Positions 1 through 6,079 of a stretch of DNA of 12,811 nucleotides are shown piece by piece. The translations under genes were made by a program, and so were the position numbers. The stretch is taken from NCBI GenBank assembly GCA_023416175.1, contig JAEZIE010000177.1, positions 1-12,811 of the forward strand, given 5' to 3'. A model generated the notes under the pieces. It saw nothing but the letters and a program-made list of their open reading frames with translations. It ran no database searches and was not told where the DNA came from. The DNA is from Bacillota bacterium (GTDB lineage Bacteria; Bacillota; Clostridia; Christensenellales; CAG-138). How positions within the stretch are numbered: the first letter of the stretch is position 1; each line of letters opens with the position of its first letter.

Positions 1-62
1 AGGGCATCAAGTACGATAACGAAGTCGTGCTCCGCAAGGAAGGCAAGACGGGTAAGAAGTAA
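1..62 (+). CDS. rplF: 50S ribosomal protein L6, C-terminal end only
   Basis: The frame starting at base 3 encodes the last 19 residues before a TAA at 60-62. The peptide GIKYDNEVVLRKEGKTGKK matches the usual L6 C-terminus (KGI-Y then RRKEGK-GK). The rest of the gene lies upstream of the window. L6 binds 23S rRNA near the factor-binding site of the large subunit. In the spc operon rplF directly precedes rplR, as here, with a 24-base gap. Confidence 0.9.
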   Translation, partial: GIKYDNEVVLRKEGKTGKK

Positions 63-86
63 CCAAGGAAGGAGTGACAAGGTAGT

Positions 87-455
87 ATGATTTCGAAGAT
101 CGATAAGAATGCTGTGCGCAAGGCACGCCATGACCGCTCCCGCAATCACCTCATCGGTACCGAGGAGAGGCCCAGGCTCAATGTATACCGCAGCCTGAAC
201 CACATTTACGCACAGGTTATCAACGATAAAGTCGGCAACACACTGGTCGCCGCTTCCACACTGGATGCGTCCATCAAGTCCCAGCTGGCCGACAAAAGCA
301 AAAAGGAAGCAGCTATGCTCGTAGGCGAACTCATCGGGAAGCGCGCTCTGGAAAAGGGCGTCACCAAGGTCGTGTTCGACCGCGGCGGCTATCTGTACAC
401 AGGCCGTGTAGCGGCTGTGGCCGAAGGCGCCCGCAAGGCCGGGCTGGACTTCTAA
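87..455 (+). CDS. rplR: 50S ribosomal protein L18
   Basis: A 122-residue protein, the normal length for bacterial L18. L18 binds 5S rRNA together with L5 and L25 and anchors it in the central protuberance. The basic N-terminus (KNAVRKARHDRSRN) and the family core RPRLNVYRSLNHIYAQVIND (residues 28-47) are clear, as is the C-terminal end VVFDRGGYLYTGRVAAVAEGARKAG. A GGAAGGAG Shine-Dalgarno stretch at 67-74 lies 12 bases before the ATG, slightly far but with no better start downstream. It sits between rplF and rpsE as in the standard spc operon. The next start is 12 bases after its stop. Confidence 0.97.
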   Translation: MISKIDKNAVRKARHDRSRNHLIGTEERPRLNVYRSLNHIYAQVINDKVGNTLVAASTLDASIKSQLADKSKKEAAMLVGELIGKRALEKGVTKVVFDRGGYLYTGRVAAVAEGARKAGLDF

Positions 456-467
456 GGAGGAAAGACG

Positions 468-974
468 ATGCAGAATAGAAGATTCGAGCAGGAAGCTCCC
501 GAGTTCAAGGAACGCCTAGTCTCCATCAACCGTGTAGCCAAGGTCGTCAAAGGCGGCCGTAACTTCCGGTTCTCCGCGCTCATGGTTGTCGGCAACGAAA
601 ACGGCAAGGTGGGCATCGGCATGGGCAAGGCTGCTGAAATTCCGGAAGCAGTCCGCAAGGGCATTGAAGATGCCAAGCGCCATATGATCGAAGTGCCCTT
701 GATTGGCACCACCATCCCGCACCAGGTCGAAGGCCGTTTTTCCAAAGGGCATGTCCGCATGCTCCCCGCTGAAGAAGGTACCGGCGTTATCGCTGGCGGC
801 CCGGCGCGTGCGGTGCTTGAAATGGCTGGTATCAAGGATATCCGTACCAAGAGCTATGGCTCCAACAACCCGGCAAACTGCGTGAAGGCCACTTTGGACG
901 GCCTCAAGCAGCTTCGGACCGTGGAGCAGATCGCAAGATTGCGTGGCAAGACGGTATCCGAGATACTCGACTGA
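468..974 (+). CDS. rpsE: 30S ribosomal protein S5
   Basis: A 168-residue S5, full length. The N-terminal double-stranded-RNA-binding fold covers about residues 10-75 (KERLVSINRVAKVVKGGR, then FSALMVVGNENGKVGIGMGKA). The C-terminal domain contains the conserved GTGVIAGGPARAVLEMAG and KSYGSNNPANCVKAT. S5 lies near the mRNA entry channel and helps decoding accuracy; spectinomycin-resistance changes map to its N-terminal loop. The SD AAGGAGG (453-459) overlaps the rplR stop codon and sits 8 bases before the ATG. Coding shadows exist on the other strand but carry no recognisable protein. Confidence 0.98.
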   Translation: MQNRRFEQEAPEFKERLVSINRVAKVVKGGRNFRFSALMVVGNENGKVGIGMGKAAEIPEAVRKGIEDAKRHMIEVPLIGTTIPHQVEGRFSKGHVRMLPAEEGTGVIAGGPARAVLEMAGIKDIRTKSYGSNNPANCVKATLDGLKQLRTVEQIARLRGKTVSEILD

Positions 975-994
975 TCCAAAGAGAGGAGCGTAAC

Positions 995-1174
995 ATGGCT
1001 AATTTGAAGATCACGCTCGTAAAGAGCACCATCGGCGCCCTTAAGGATCAGAAAGCGACCGTCGAGTCGCTGGGGCTTCGTAAAATCAACAGCGTCACCG
1101 TGCAGCCGGACAACGCCTGCACCAGGGGAAAAATCTTTAAGGTAAAACACCTTCTCAAGGTGGAAGAAGTATAA
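995..1174 (+). CDS. rpmD: 50S ribosomal protein L30
   Basis: A short gene of 59 codons plus TAA. The protein begins MANLKITLVKSTIG and contains VESLGLRKINSVTVQPDN, the usual ferredoxin-like L30 core (LVKS-IG, then LGLRK--). Length is normal for bacterial L30 (about 58-60). L30 is a small 23S rRNA-binding protein on the back of the large subunit. The SD GAGAGGAG (981-988) precedes the ATG by 6 bases. Its place between rpsE and rplO is the canonical spc order. Confidence 0.96.
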   Translation: MANLKITLVKSTIGALKDQKATVESLGLRKINSVTVQPDNACTRGKIFKVKHLLKVEEV

Positions 1175-1184
1175 GGAGGACACC

Positions 1185-1628
1185 ATGAAACTGCATGAGC
1201 TACAGCCCGCCGCCGGCTCTACAAAGGCGAAAAAGCGCGTAGGCCGCGGTACCGGTTCCGGCATGGGCAAGACCTCCGCAAAGGGCCATAAGGGCCAGAA
1301 GGCCCGCAGCGGCAGCAAGAAGAACGGCTTTGAAGGCGGCCAGATGCCCCTCGCCCGCCGTTTGCCCAAGCGCGGCTTCACCAATATCTTCGCGAAAGAG
1401 TATACGATCATCAACATATCCGACCTGGATAGGTTGGAGAATGACACCGTGGTCACCGCCGAGGCGCTCAAGCAACTGGGTATCATCAGCAAGATCGAAA
1501 AGGACGGCCTGAAGGTTCTGGGACGCGGCGAGCTCAATAAAAAGCTTACCGTAAAAGCGGCGAAATTCTCCGACACGGCTAAGACAGCGATCGAGGCCAA
1601 AGGCGGAAGTGTTGAGGTGATTGAGTAA
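1185..1628 (+). CDS. rplO: 50S ribosomal protein L15
   Basis: A 147-residue L15. The glycine- and lysine-rich N-terminal extension that threads into 23S rRNA is visible at residues 18-50 (KRVGRGTGSGMGKTSAKGHKG, then KARSGSKKNGFEGGQMPLARRLPKRGF). The C-terminal globular part ends with KLTVKAAKFSDTAKTAIEAKGGSVEVIE. L15 is a late assembly protein of the large subunit. The SD TAAGGAGG overlaps the rpmD stop, 6 bases before the ATG. The stop TAA (1626-1628) shares one base with the secY start, so the two genes are probably translationally coupled. Confidence 0.97.
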   Translation: MKLHELQPAAGSTKAKKRVGRGTGSGMGKTSAKGHKGQKARSGSKKNGFEGGQMPLARRLPKRGFTNIFAKEYTIINISDLDRLENDTVVTAEALKQLGIISKIEKDGLKVLGRGELNKKLTVKAAKFSDTAKTAIEAKGGSVEVIE

Positions 1629-2890
1629 TGTTCAAGACGCTGGTCAACGCGTTCAAAGTCCCTGAAATTCGCAAGAAGGTCATGATGACGCTTTTGCTCA
1701 TCGTGATCTATCGCGTAGGCTGCTTTCTCCCCATCCCGGGCGTGAATGCAAGCTTTATTGCCCAGCAGATGGCAAGCTATGATGCATTGGGCTTTTTGAA
1801 CTTGCTTTCCGGCGGCAGCTTTGCGAATTTCACCATATTCGCAATGGGCATTTCGCCCTACATTACGGCCTCCATTATCGTGCAGCTGCTTCAGATTGCC
1901 ATCCCGGCGCTTGAGCGTTTGGCCAAGGAAGAGGATGGCCGCAAGAAGCTGCAGCAAGCCACCAGGTTCGTTGGCGTAGGCTTAGCGCTGGTCCAGTCTG
2001 TGGGCATCATTGTGAGCCTCGGCTCCAGCGCGGTGTACAACCCGAACTTCTTCACCTACATGACGATCGGCATCGTCGCGACAGCAGGCACTTGCTTCCT
2101 GATGTGGCTGGGCGAGCGCATTACGGAGCTCGGAATCGGCAATGGTATTTCCATACTGATTTTCTCCTCCATCGTGTCTCAGATCCCCACCACCATCATC
2201 TCCTACGGGCCGCAGATCGGCACTGTGTACTCTGCATGGTTGGTTCCGCTGATCCTGGTACTGATCGCTGCGGTCATCCTGCTGGTGGTATTTGTGAATG
2301 AAGGCGTGCGCCGCGTGCCGGTGCAGTACGCCAAGCGCGTGGTGGGCCGCAAGCTCTATGGCGGCCAGTCCACCCACATTCCCATGAAGCCGAACGCGAA
2401 CGGCGTTATGCCGCTCATATTCGCGCTCACCATCACGCAGTTCCCGACCATGATCATCCAGATCGTGGATCCTTCGTGGGAGAAACCGTTCTCCTTGTTC
2501 TGGAGAACCTACATGGGCACGGGCACCGCGGTGTATTATGTGTTCTATGCGCTGCTTATTCTGGGCTTCGCGTACTTCTACACCACGATCTCCTTCAACC
2601 CCATTGAAATGAGCAAGAACCTCCAGCAAAACGGCGGTTTCATCCCGGGCATCCGTCCCGGCAAGCCGACGAGCGACTATCTCTCCCGCATCAGCAGCAG
2701 GCTGACGTTCTTTGGTGCGGTGTTCCTCATGATCATCGCCATTATCCCGAACGTCATACTGCACATCTTCGGCATCCGGTCCCCCTTTGGTCCCACCAGC
2801 GTGCTGATTATGGTCAGCGTGGCGCTTGAGACGATGGATCAGTTGCAGAACCAGATGCTCCTGCGGCATTACAAGGGCTTCCTCAATTAA
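1628..2890 (+). CDS. secY: Protein translocase subunit SecY
   Basis: A 420-residue integral membrane protein with about ten hydrophobic helices, the expected number for SecY, the channel of the Sec translocon (with SecE and SecG, driven by SecA or the ribosome). Family signatures are clear: the plug/TM2 region GFLNLLSGGSFANFTIFAMGISPYI (55-79), the SecA/ribosome-binding loop RRVPVQYAKR (228-237), the next cytosolic loop NLQQNGGFIPGIRPGKPT (331-348), and the C-terminus MLLRHYKGFLN. Its ATG overlaps the rplO stop by one base (TAATG). The SD GAGGTGA (1614-1620) lies inside the end of rplO. It is the only membrane protein of the operon. Confidence 0.98.
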   Translation: MFKTLVNAFKVPEIRKKVMMTLLLIVIYRVGCFLPIPGVNASFIAQQMASYDALGFLNLLSGGSFANFTIFAMGISPYITASIIVQLLQIAIPALERLAKEEDGRKKLQQATRFVGVGLALVQSVGIIVSLGSSAVYNPNFFTYMTIGIVATAGTCFLMWLGERITELGIGNGISILIFSSIVSQIPTTIISYGPQIGTVYSAWLVPLILVLIAAVILLVVFVNEGVRRVPVQYAKRVVGRKLYGGQSTHIPMKPNANGVMPLIFALTITQFPTMIIQIVDPSWEKPFSLFWRTYMGTGTAVYYVFYALLILGFAYFYTTISFNPIEMSKNLQQNGGFIPGIRPGKPTSDYLSRISSRLTFFGAVFLMIIAIIPNVILHIFGIRSPFGPTSVLIMVSVALETMDQLQNQMLLRHYKGFLN

Positions 2891-2906
2891 GGGAAGGAGT
2901 AGAGGC

Positions 2907-3524
2907 ATGAAGCTGATATTCCTGGGGCCTCCGGGCGCGGGCAAAGGTACGCAGGCAGCGATTGTCTGCAAGCGTTACAACATTGCGCATATCTCCACCG
3001 GGGATATGCTTCGCGCGGAGCGCAAAGCGAAAACGCCGCTGGGGATCAGTGCCCAAAGCTATATCGACAAGGGGGAGCTGGTGCCGGACACTGTCATCAT
3101 CGACATGGTCAGGCTCCGGCTTACCCGTGAAGATTGCAAAAACGGGTTTTTGCTGGATGGGTTCCCGCGCACCGTCGCACAGGCGGACGCGCTTAGTGAA
3201 CTGACTGAGATCGATTACGTCATCAACCTCGAAGTCCCCTTTGAGCGCCTGGTCTCCCGCATCAGCGGGCGGCGCGTCTGCCCGGATTGCGGAGCGGTCC
3301 ACCACATTTCCACCTATCCGGACTGCGGCTGCCGGGATTGCGGCGGCAAGCTCTACCAAAGGGACGACGATAAGGCGGAAACGGTGGAAAACCGCCTGCG
3401 GGTATATGAGGCGCAGACGGAACCCCTCATCGCCTACTACCGGGAAAAGGGCCTGCTGCATACCATAAACGGCGACCGTACCCCGGAGGAAGTGGATGCG
3501 GATCTCGCATCGCTGTTGGGTTGA
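2907..3524 (+). CDS. adk: Adenylate kinase, zinc-LID type, shortened
   Basis: Catalyses ATP + AMP = 2 ADP in the cytosol. I chose the ATG at 2907 because GGAAGGAG (2892-2899) precedes it and the P-loop falls at residues 7-15 (GPPGAGKGT), as is normal. Earlier in-frame starts lie inside secY. Other motifs: AMP-binding STGDMLR (30-36), LLDGFPRT (82-89), LID start GRRVC, and QRDDD-AETVENRL (151-164). The LID has CPDC (125-128) and CRDC (142-145), a likely four-cysteine zinc site as in Gram-positive Adk, plus an extra Cys140. At 205 residues it is about ten shorter than usual. Roughly five residues are missing before residue 100 and three inside the LID. The stop overlaps the map start. Confidence 0.96.
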   Translation: MKLIFLGPPGAGKGTQAAIVCKRYNIAHISTGDMLRAERKAKTPLGISAQSYIDKGELVPDTVIIDMVRLRLTREDCKNGFLLDGFPRTVAQADALSELTEIDYVINLEVPFERLVSRISGRRVCPDCGAVHHISTYPDCGCRDCGGKLYQRDDDKAETVENRLRVYEAQTEPLIAYYREKGLLHTINGDRTPEEVDADLASLLG

Positions 3525-4306
3525 TGGCCATGACAATCAAGACGCCCGCCGAAGTTGAGCACATGCGTAAGGCGGGGCGCATCGTGGAAGAAGTGCTGCT
3601 GGCCATGAAAGCTTTGGTAAGGCCCGGCGTTTCCACGCTGGAACTGGATCAGGCGGCGGTGGAGATCATTAAAAGCCGCGGTGCCACAGCGTCCTTTCTC
3701 AATTACAGAGGTTATCCCAAGAGCATCTGCGCATCCGTCAACGAACAGGTCGTTCACGGCATACCCGGCGGGCGGATGCTGACGGATGGGGATATCGTCA
3801 GCATCGACGTTGGCGCCTACCTTCAGGGTTGGCATGGAGACGCGGCGCGCACGTACTTTGTAGGTACGGTTGCGCCGGAGGTACAGAAGCTTGTGCGCGT
3901 CACAAGGGAATGCTTCTACGAAGGCCTGAAAATGGCGCGGGCAGAAAACCGGTTGGGTGATATTTCTGCGGCAATACAGGCACACGCGGAAGCCCACGGG
4001 TACGGCGTTGTGCGCGAGCTTGTGGGCCATGGCATCGGCAGGCAAATGCACGAATCGCCGGATGTACCCAACTACGGCAGCCCCGGGCACGGCATCCGCT
4101 TAAAGCCGGGCATGACGATTGCGATCGAGCCCATGATCAACCTTGGCACGGCCCGTGTTCAGGTGCTTGCAGACGGTTGGACCGTTGTCACCCAGGACAA
4201 ACGCCCGAGCGCGCACTACGAAAACACCATCGCCATCACGGACGGCGCGCCTGAGCTTTTGACACTCACACAGGAGGAGCACGGCCCGGAAGTGGAGGAG
4301 ACATGA
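3524..4306 (+). CDS. map: Methionine aminopeptidase, type I
   Basis: Removes the N-terminal methionine from nascent proteins using two metal ions. With this start (260 residues) the family's metal and catalytic residues are all present: His78 (VVHGIPG), Asp95 (SIDVG), Asp106 (HGDAART), His169 (GHGIGR), His176, Glu202 (IEPM) and Glu233 (HYENT). The start is uncertain. ATG 3524 shares one base with the adk stop (TGATG) and suggests coupling. ATG 3530 gives the more family-like MTIKTPAEVEHMRKAGRIV, and a TTG at 3521 is also in frame. No good SD lies close upstream; the nearest purine run, 3485-3492, is about 30 bases away. Its last four bases overlap the next gene (ATGA). Confidence 0.95.
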   Translation: MAMTIKTPAEVEHMRKAGRIVEEVLLAMKALVRPGVSTLELDQAAVEIIKSRGATASFLNYRGYPKSICASVNEQVVHGIPGGRMLTDGDIVSIDVGAYLQGWHGDAARTYFVGTVAPEVQKLVRVTRECFYEGLKMARAENRLGDISAAIQAHAEAHGYGVVRELVGHGIGRQMHESPDVPNYGSPGHGIRLKPGMTIAIEPMINLGTARVQVLADGWTVVTQDKRPSAHYENTIAITDGAPELLTLTQEEHGPEVEET

Positions 4307-4587
4307 ACCAAAGCGGCGTAGAGCTACTGGGCCGCATAGCGGTGAGCACAGCCGGAAGGGATAGAAAACGTGCTTTTCTGGTTGTGGGTCTTTCCGGGGA
4401 AGGATATGTGTTGCTTGCTGATGGGCGCCTGCGAAAAATCGATCGCCCCAAGAAAAAGAAGCTGAGGCACGTGCGCCTCGAGTCCGCGGTGGCGGAGGAC
4501 GTACGAAGTCAGCTGAGTGAGGGCATCAAGGTGCAGGATGCGCAAATACGCAAAAGCATTGCTTCTCTGGGATACGAACTTGAGTAA
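4303..4587 (+). CDS. KOW-domain RNA-binding protein (L14e-like)
   Basis: A 94-residue basic protein overlapping map by four bases (ATGA). An N-terminal KOW-like beta segment is visible at about residues 8-30 (LLGRIAVSTAGRDRKRAFLVVG). A second strand pair with a very basic stretch follows (DGRLRKIDRPKKKKLRHVRL, about 40-59) and a helical C-terminus. In Firmicutes a small KOW protein related to archaeal/eukaryotic L14e/L6e/L27e sits in this slot between map and infA (B. subtilis RlbA/YbzG). Position and composition fit that family. It probably binds rRNA or ribosomes, but I infer this from the family. No cysteines and no membrane segment are seen. Confidence 0.85.
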   Translation: MNQSGVELLGRIAVSTAGRDRKRAFLVVGLSGEGYVLLADGRLRKIDRPKKKKLRHVRLESAVAEDVRSQLSEGIKVQDAQIRKSIASLGYELE

Positions 4588-4608
4588 GAAAGCGTTAGGA
4601 GGGATAGC

Positions 4609-4830
4609 TTGTCTAAACAGGATGTTATTGAAGTAGAAGGCGTCGTTTCCGACTCGTTCCCAAACGCGATGTTTGAGGTCGAGCTGCAGAACGGGCATAA
4701 GATACTCGCGCATATCTCCGGCAAGCTGCGGATGAACTTTATCCGTATTTTGCCCGGCGACAAGGTCACGGTGGAGCTTTCCCCCTACGATCTCACGCGG
4801 GGAAGAATTACCTGGCGCGCAAAAAACTGA
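4609..4830 (+). CDS. infA: Translation initiation factor IF-1, TTG start
   Basis: A 73-residue OB-fold protein that blocks the ribosomal A site during initiation and aids IF-2 and IF-3. It is nearly collinear with Gram-positive IF-1: SKQDVIEVEGVVSDSFPNAMF, then HISGKLRMNFIRILPGDKVTVELSPYDLTRGRITWR. The start must be the TTG at 4609, because no ATG or GTG lies upstream in frame before a stop and the family N-terminus begins here. An excellent SD TTAGGAGG (4595-4602) stands 6 bases before it. The weak TTG codon in an operon of ATG-started genes may lower IF-1 yield. Confidence 0.97.
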   Translation: MSKQDVIEVEGVVSDSFPNAMFEVELQNGHKILAHISGKLRMNFIRILPGDKVTVELSPYDLTRGRITWRAKN

Positions 4831-4861
4831 TGCGAGCACAAGTTTAAGGAGGAACAGAACT

Positions 4862-4975
4862 ATGAAAGTCAGGCCTTCGGTAAAGCCGATTTGTGAGAAA
4901 TGCAAGATCATCAAGCGCAAGGGCCGTGTGATGATCATCTGCGAGAACCCCAAGCACAAGCAGAAGCAAGGCTAA
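4862..4975 (+). CDS. rpmJ: 50S ribosomal protein L36, zinc-binding form
   Basis: A 37-residue gene. The protein MKVRPSVKPICEKCKIIKRK continues with GRVMIICENPKHKQKQG, the full canonical L36. The zinc-ribbon ligands are present: Cys11, Cys14, Cys27 and His32, so this is the zinc-dependent paralog type. L36 is the smallest large-subunit protein and binds 23S rRNA near the L16 region. The SD AAGGAGGAAC starts at 4846. It is the last gene before a 299-base gap that divides the spc and alpha gene blocks. Confidence 0.96.
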   Translation: MKVRPSVKPICEKCKIIKRKGRVMIICENPKHKQKQG

Positions 4976-5009
4976 GTGCTGTCCAAAGCGGATGCAGGCG
5001 TATCCGCAA

Positions 5010-5058
5010 GGATGCGGGGGCTGCACACGGCTGCCTATAGCGCGCAAGCGTTATCCGG
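5010..5058 (+). promoter_or_regulatory. 16S rRNA-like S4-binding mimic
   Basis: GCAAGCGTTATCCGG (5044-5058) is identical to the conserved 16S stretch that follows the 530 loop (around E. coli 541-555), the junction of helices 18 and 3 where S4 binds. GGATGCG (5010-5016) can pair with CGTTATCC (5049-5056) with one bulged U. This resembles 16S helix 3, where a GGA-GAACGC strand pairs with GCGTT-TCC. A hairpin (GGCTGC / GCTGCC, 5019-5035, U-U mismatch) fills the interior. Alternative folds compete: 5037-5043 with 5048-5054 around a GCAA loop, and 5023-5035 with 5061-5071. The 16S match is from memory of conserved rRNA sequence, not from a search. Confidence 0.6.
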
Positions 5059-5077
5059 GCGGCGGCCGTGCAAACCT

Positions 5078-5110
5078 GTCAAATTTGGCGCTTAAGCCGT
5101 CAAATTTGAC
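5078..5110 (+). repeat. Repeated A/T palindrome, 21-base period
   Basis: GTCAAATTTG occurs at 5078-5087 and again at 5099-5108, exactly 21 bases (two helical turns) apart. The second copy is a perfect 12-base palindrome, GTCAAATTTGAC (5099-5110). The two copies can also pair with each other in RNA (5078-5086 with 5102-5110, nine base pairs). The loop then contains a small GGC/GCC stem around GCTTAA. It could be a DNA operator or part of the leader RNA; the sequence alone does not decide. Confidence 0.6.
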
Positions 5111-5119
5111 GATTGCAAG

Positions 5120-5262
5120 CCTCCAAAACAGCCCGGAAGTATGAACCGGCCACAATTTGGCTATGGTTCAACAGGAAAAGAACCCGCTCGGTGCGGCTGG
5201 CGCGGTAACGCGCAATCCGGCGGGAGTGATACATAAACGTAAAGAGCTATTTTTTCAGGAGG
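5120..5262 (+). promoter_or_regulatory. Possible long-range anti-Shine-Dalgarno pairing for rpsM
   Basis: CCTCCAAAA (5120-5128) is complementary to the rpsM SD and the T-run before it. CCTCC pairs with GGAGG (5258-5262), and AAAA with TTTT (5252-5255), leaving C5256 and A5257 bulged. That gives nine base pairs that would hide the ribosome binding site. The intervening hairpins at 5142-5170 (TGAACC / GGTTCA with inner GCC / GGC) and 5183-5224 (CCCGC-CGG / CCG-GCGGG, plus GCGCG-GTAA-CGCGC) would fold within the enclosed loop. A protein stabilising this fold could repress rpsM. This is inference from complementarity only. Confidence 0.4.
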
Positions 5263-5274
5263 TGTAGAACCCAT

Positions 5275-5643
5275 ATGGCACGTATTTCTGGTGTAGACTT
5301 GCCCAGAGACAAGCGCGTGGAGATTGGCCTGACCTATATCTATGGAATTGGCCGCAAGACCGCGTCCAATATCATTGCCGCGTGCGGCGTGAATCCCGAT
5401 ATCCGCGTACGCGATCTTTCCGAAACCGATGTGAACAAACTCAGAGAGTACATCGACCACAATGTCAAGGTGGAGGGTGACCTTCGCCGTGAAGTTTCCC
5501 TGAACATCAAGCGCCTCATCGAGATTGGCTGCTACCGCGGCGTTCGTCATCGTAAGGGGCTTCCCGTCCGCGGGCAGAGCACCAAGCAGAACGCCCGTAC
5601 GCGCAAGGGTCCCAAGCGTACGATGGGCGGCAAGAAGAAGTAA
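5275..5643 (+). CDS. rpsM: 30S ribosomal protein S13
   Basis: A 122-residue S13, normal length. The N-terminus MARISGVDLPRDKRVEIGLTYIYGIG with the helix-hairpin-helix GIGRKTASNI is diagnostic. The basic C-terminal tail RGVRHRKGLPVRGQSTKQNARTRKGPKR reaches toward the P-site tRNA. S13 lies in the 30S head and forms intersubunit bridges. The SD AGGAGGTG (5257-5264) is 10 bases from the ATG and is the first in this block. The gene follows a structured leader rather than a compact spacer, so it is the probable entry point for translational control of the alpha operon. Confidence 0.98.
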   Translation: MARISGVDLPRDKRVEIGLTYIYGIGRKTASNIIAACGVNPDIRVRDLSETDVNKLREYIDHNVKVEGDLRREVSLNIKRLIEIGCYRGVRHRKGLPVRGQSTKQNARTRKGPKRTMGGKKK

Positions 5644-5658
5644 GGAGGAAAAGCGAAC

Positions 5659-6066
5659 ATGGCAGCAAAAGCAACAAAGATCAAAAAGACCGCTTCGCGC
5701 AAGCGCCGCGAGAGGAAGAACATCGAACGCGGTGCGGCGCATATCCGTTCCTCCTTCAACAACACCATGGTTACCATCACGGATACGCAGGGCAACGCCA
5801 TTTCCTGGGCTTCCGCAGGCGGTTTGGGCTTCCGTGGTTCCCGCAAATCCACGCCCTATGCGGCGCAGGTGGCGGCTGAAACCGCAGCGAAGGCCGCTAT
5901 GGAGCATGGCCTCCATACCGTGGAAGTCTATGTCAAGGGCCCCGGTTCCGGCCGTGAAGCCGCGATTCGCGCGCTGCAGGCTGCAGGGCTCGAGGTGAAC
6001 ATGATTAAGGACGTAACGCCCATCCCGCACAACGGCTGCCGTCCGCCCAAGCGTAGAAGAGTGTAA
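5659..6066 (+). CDS. rpsK: 30S ribosomal protein S11
   Basis: A 135-residue S11. After a lysine- and arginine-rich N-terminus (residues 4-20) the family core is clear: GAAHIRSSFNNTMVTITDTQGN, ISWASAGGLGFRGSRKSTPYAAQ, VYVKGPGSGREAAIRALQAAGLEV and the C-terminal DVTPIPHNGCRPPKRRRV. S11 lies on the 30S platform and contacts the mRNA near the Shine-Dalgarno helix. The SD TAAGGAGG begins at the rpsM stop, about 10 bases before the ATG. The 15-base gap and shared orientation make it cotranscribed with rpsM and rpsD. Confidence 0.98.
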   Translation: MAAKATKIKKTASRKRRERKNIERGAAHIRSSFNNTMVTITDTQGNAISWASAGGLGFRGSRKSTPYAAQVAAETAAKAAMEHGLHTVEVYVKGPGSGREAAIRALQAAGLEVNMIKDVTPIPHNGCRPPKRRRV

Positions 6067-6079
6067 GGAGAGTTGTACT

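Larger units (their letters stand above)
4976..5274 (+). promoter_or_regulatory. Structured leader region before rpsM (candidate S4 target)
   Basis: These 299 bases contain no credible gene but are rich in inverted repeats on the sense strand. In order: a hairpin at 4988-5007 (GCGGATGC / GTATCCGC), a 16S-like segment at 5010-5058, an A/T palindrome repeat at 5078-5110, a hairpin at 5142-5170, and a GTAA-capped hairpin at 5183-5224. The strong SD AGGAGGTG (5257-5264) follows, 10 bases before the rpsM ATG. I found no convincing sigma-A promoter, so the RNA may be read through from the spc operon. S4 feedback on alpha-operon leaders is established in E. coli, and S4 feedback on rpsD in B. subtilis. 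That this region does the same is inference from structure and location. Confidence 0.7.

Noticed and set aside
854..1957. 367-codon open frame on -
   Set aside because: It lies opposite rpsE, rpmD, rplO and secY, has no SD, and its translation is low-complexity and unlike any protein. A shadow of strongly biased codon use.
1982..2971. 329-codon open frame on -, rich in His, Asp and Glu
   Set aside because: It is the complement of secY codons; its composition mirrors hydrophobic codons on the other strand. No motif or SD.
5044..5058. Fragment of a real 16S rRNA gene or an assembly error
   Set aside because: The match is confined to 15 bases, with flanks that do not continue into 16S sequence, and it sits in a complete operon context.
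5161..6030. 289-codon open frame on - across the rpsM leader, rpsM and rpsK
   Set aside because: Opposite two certain ribosomal-protein genes, no recognisable domain, no promoter or SD.
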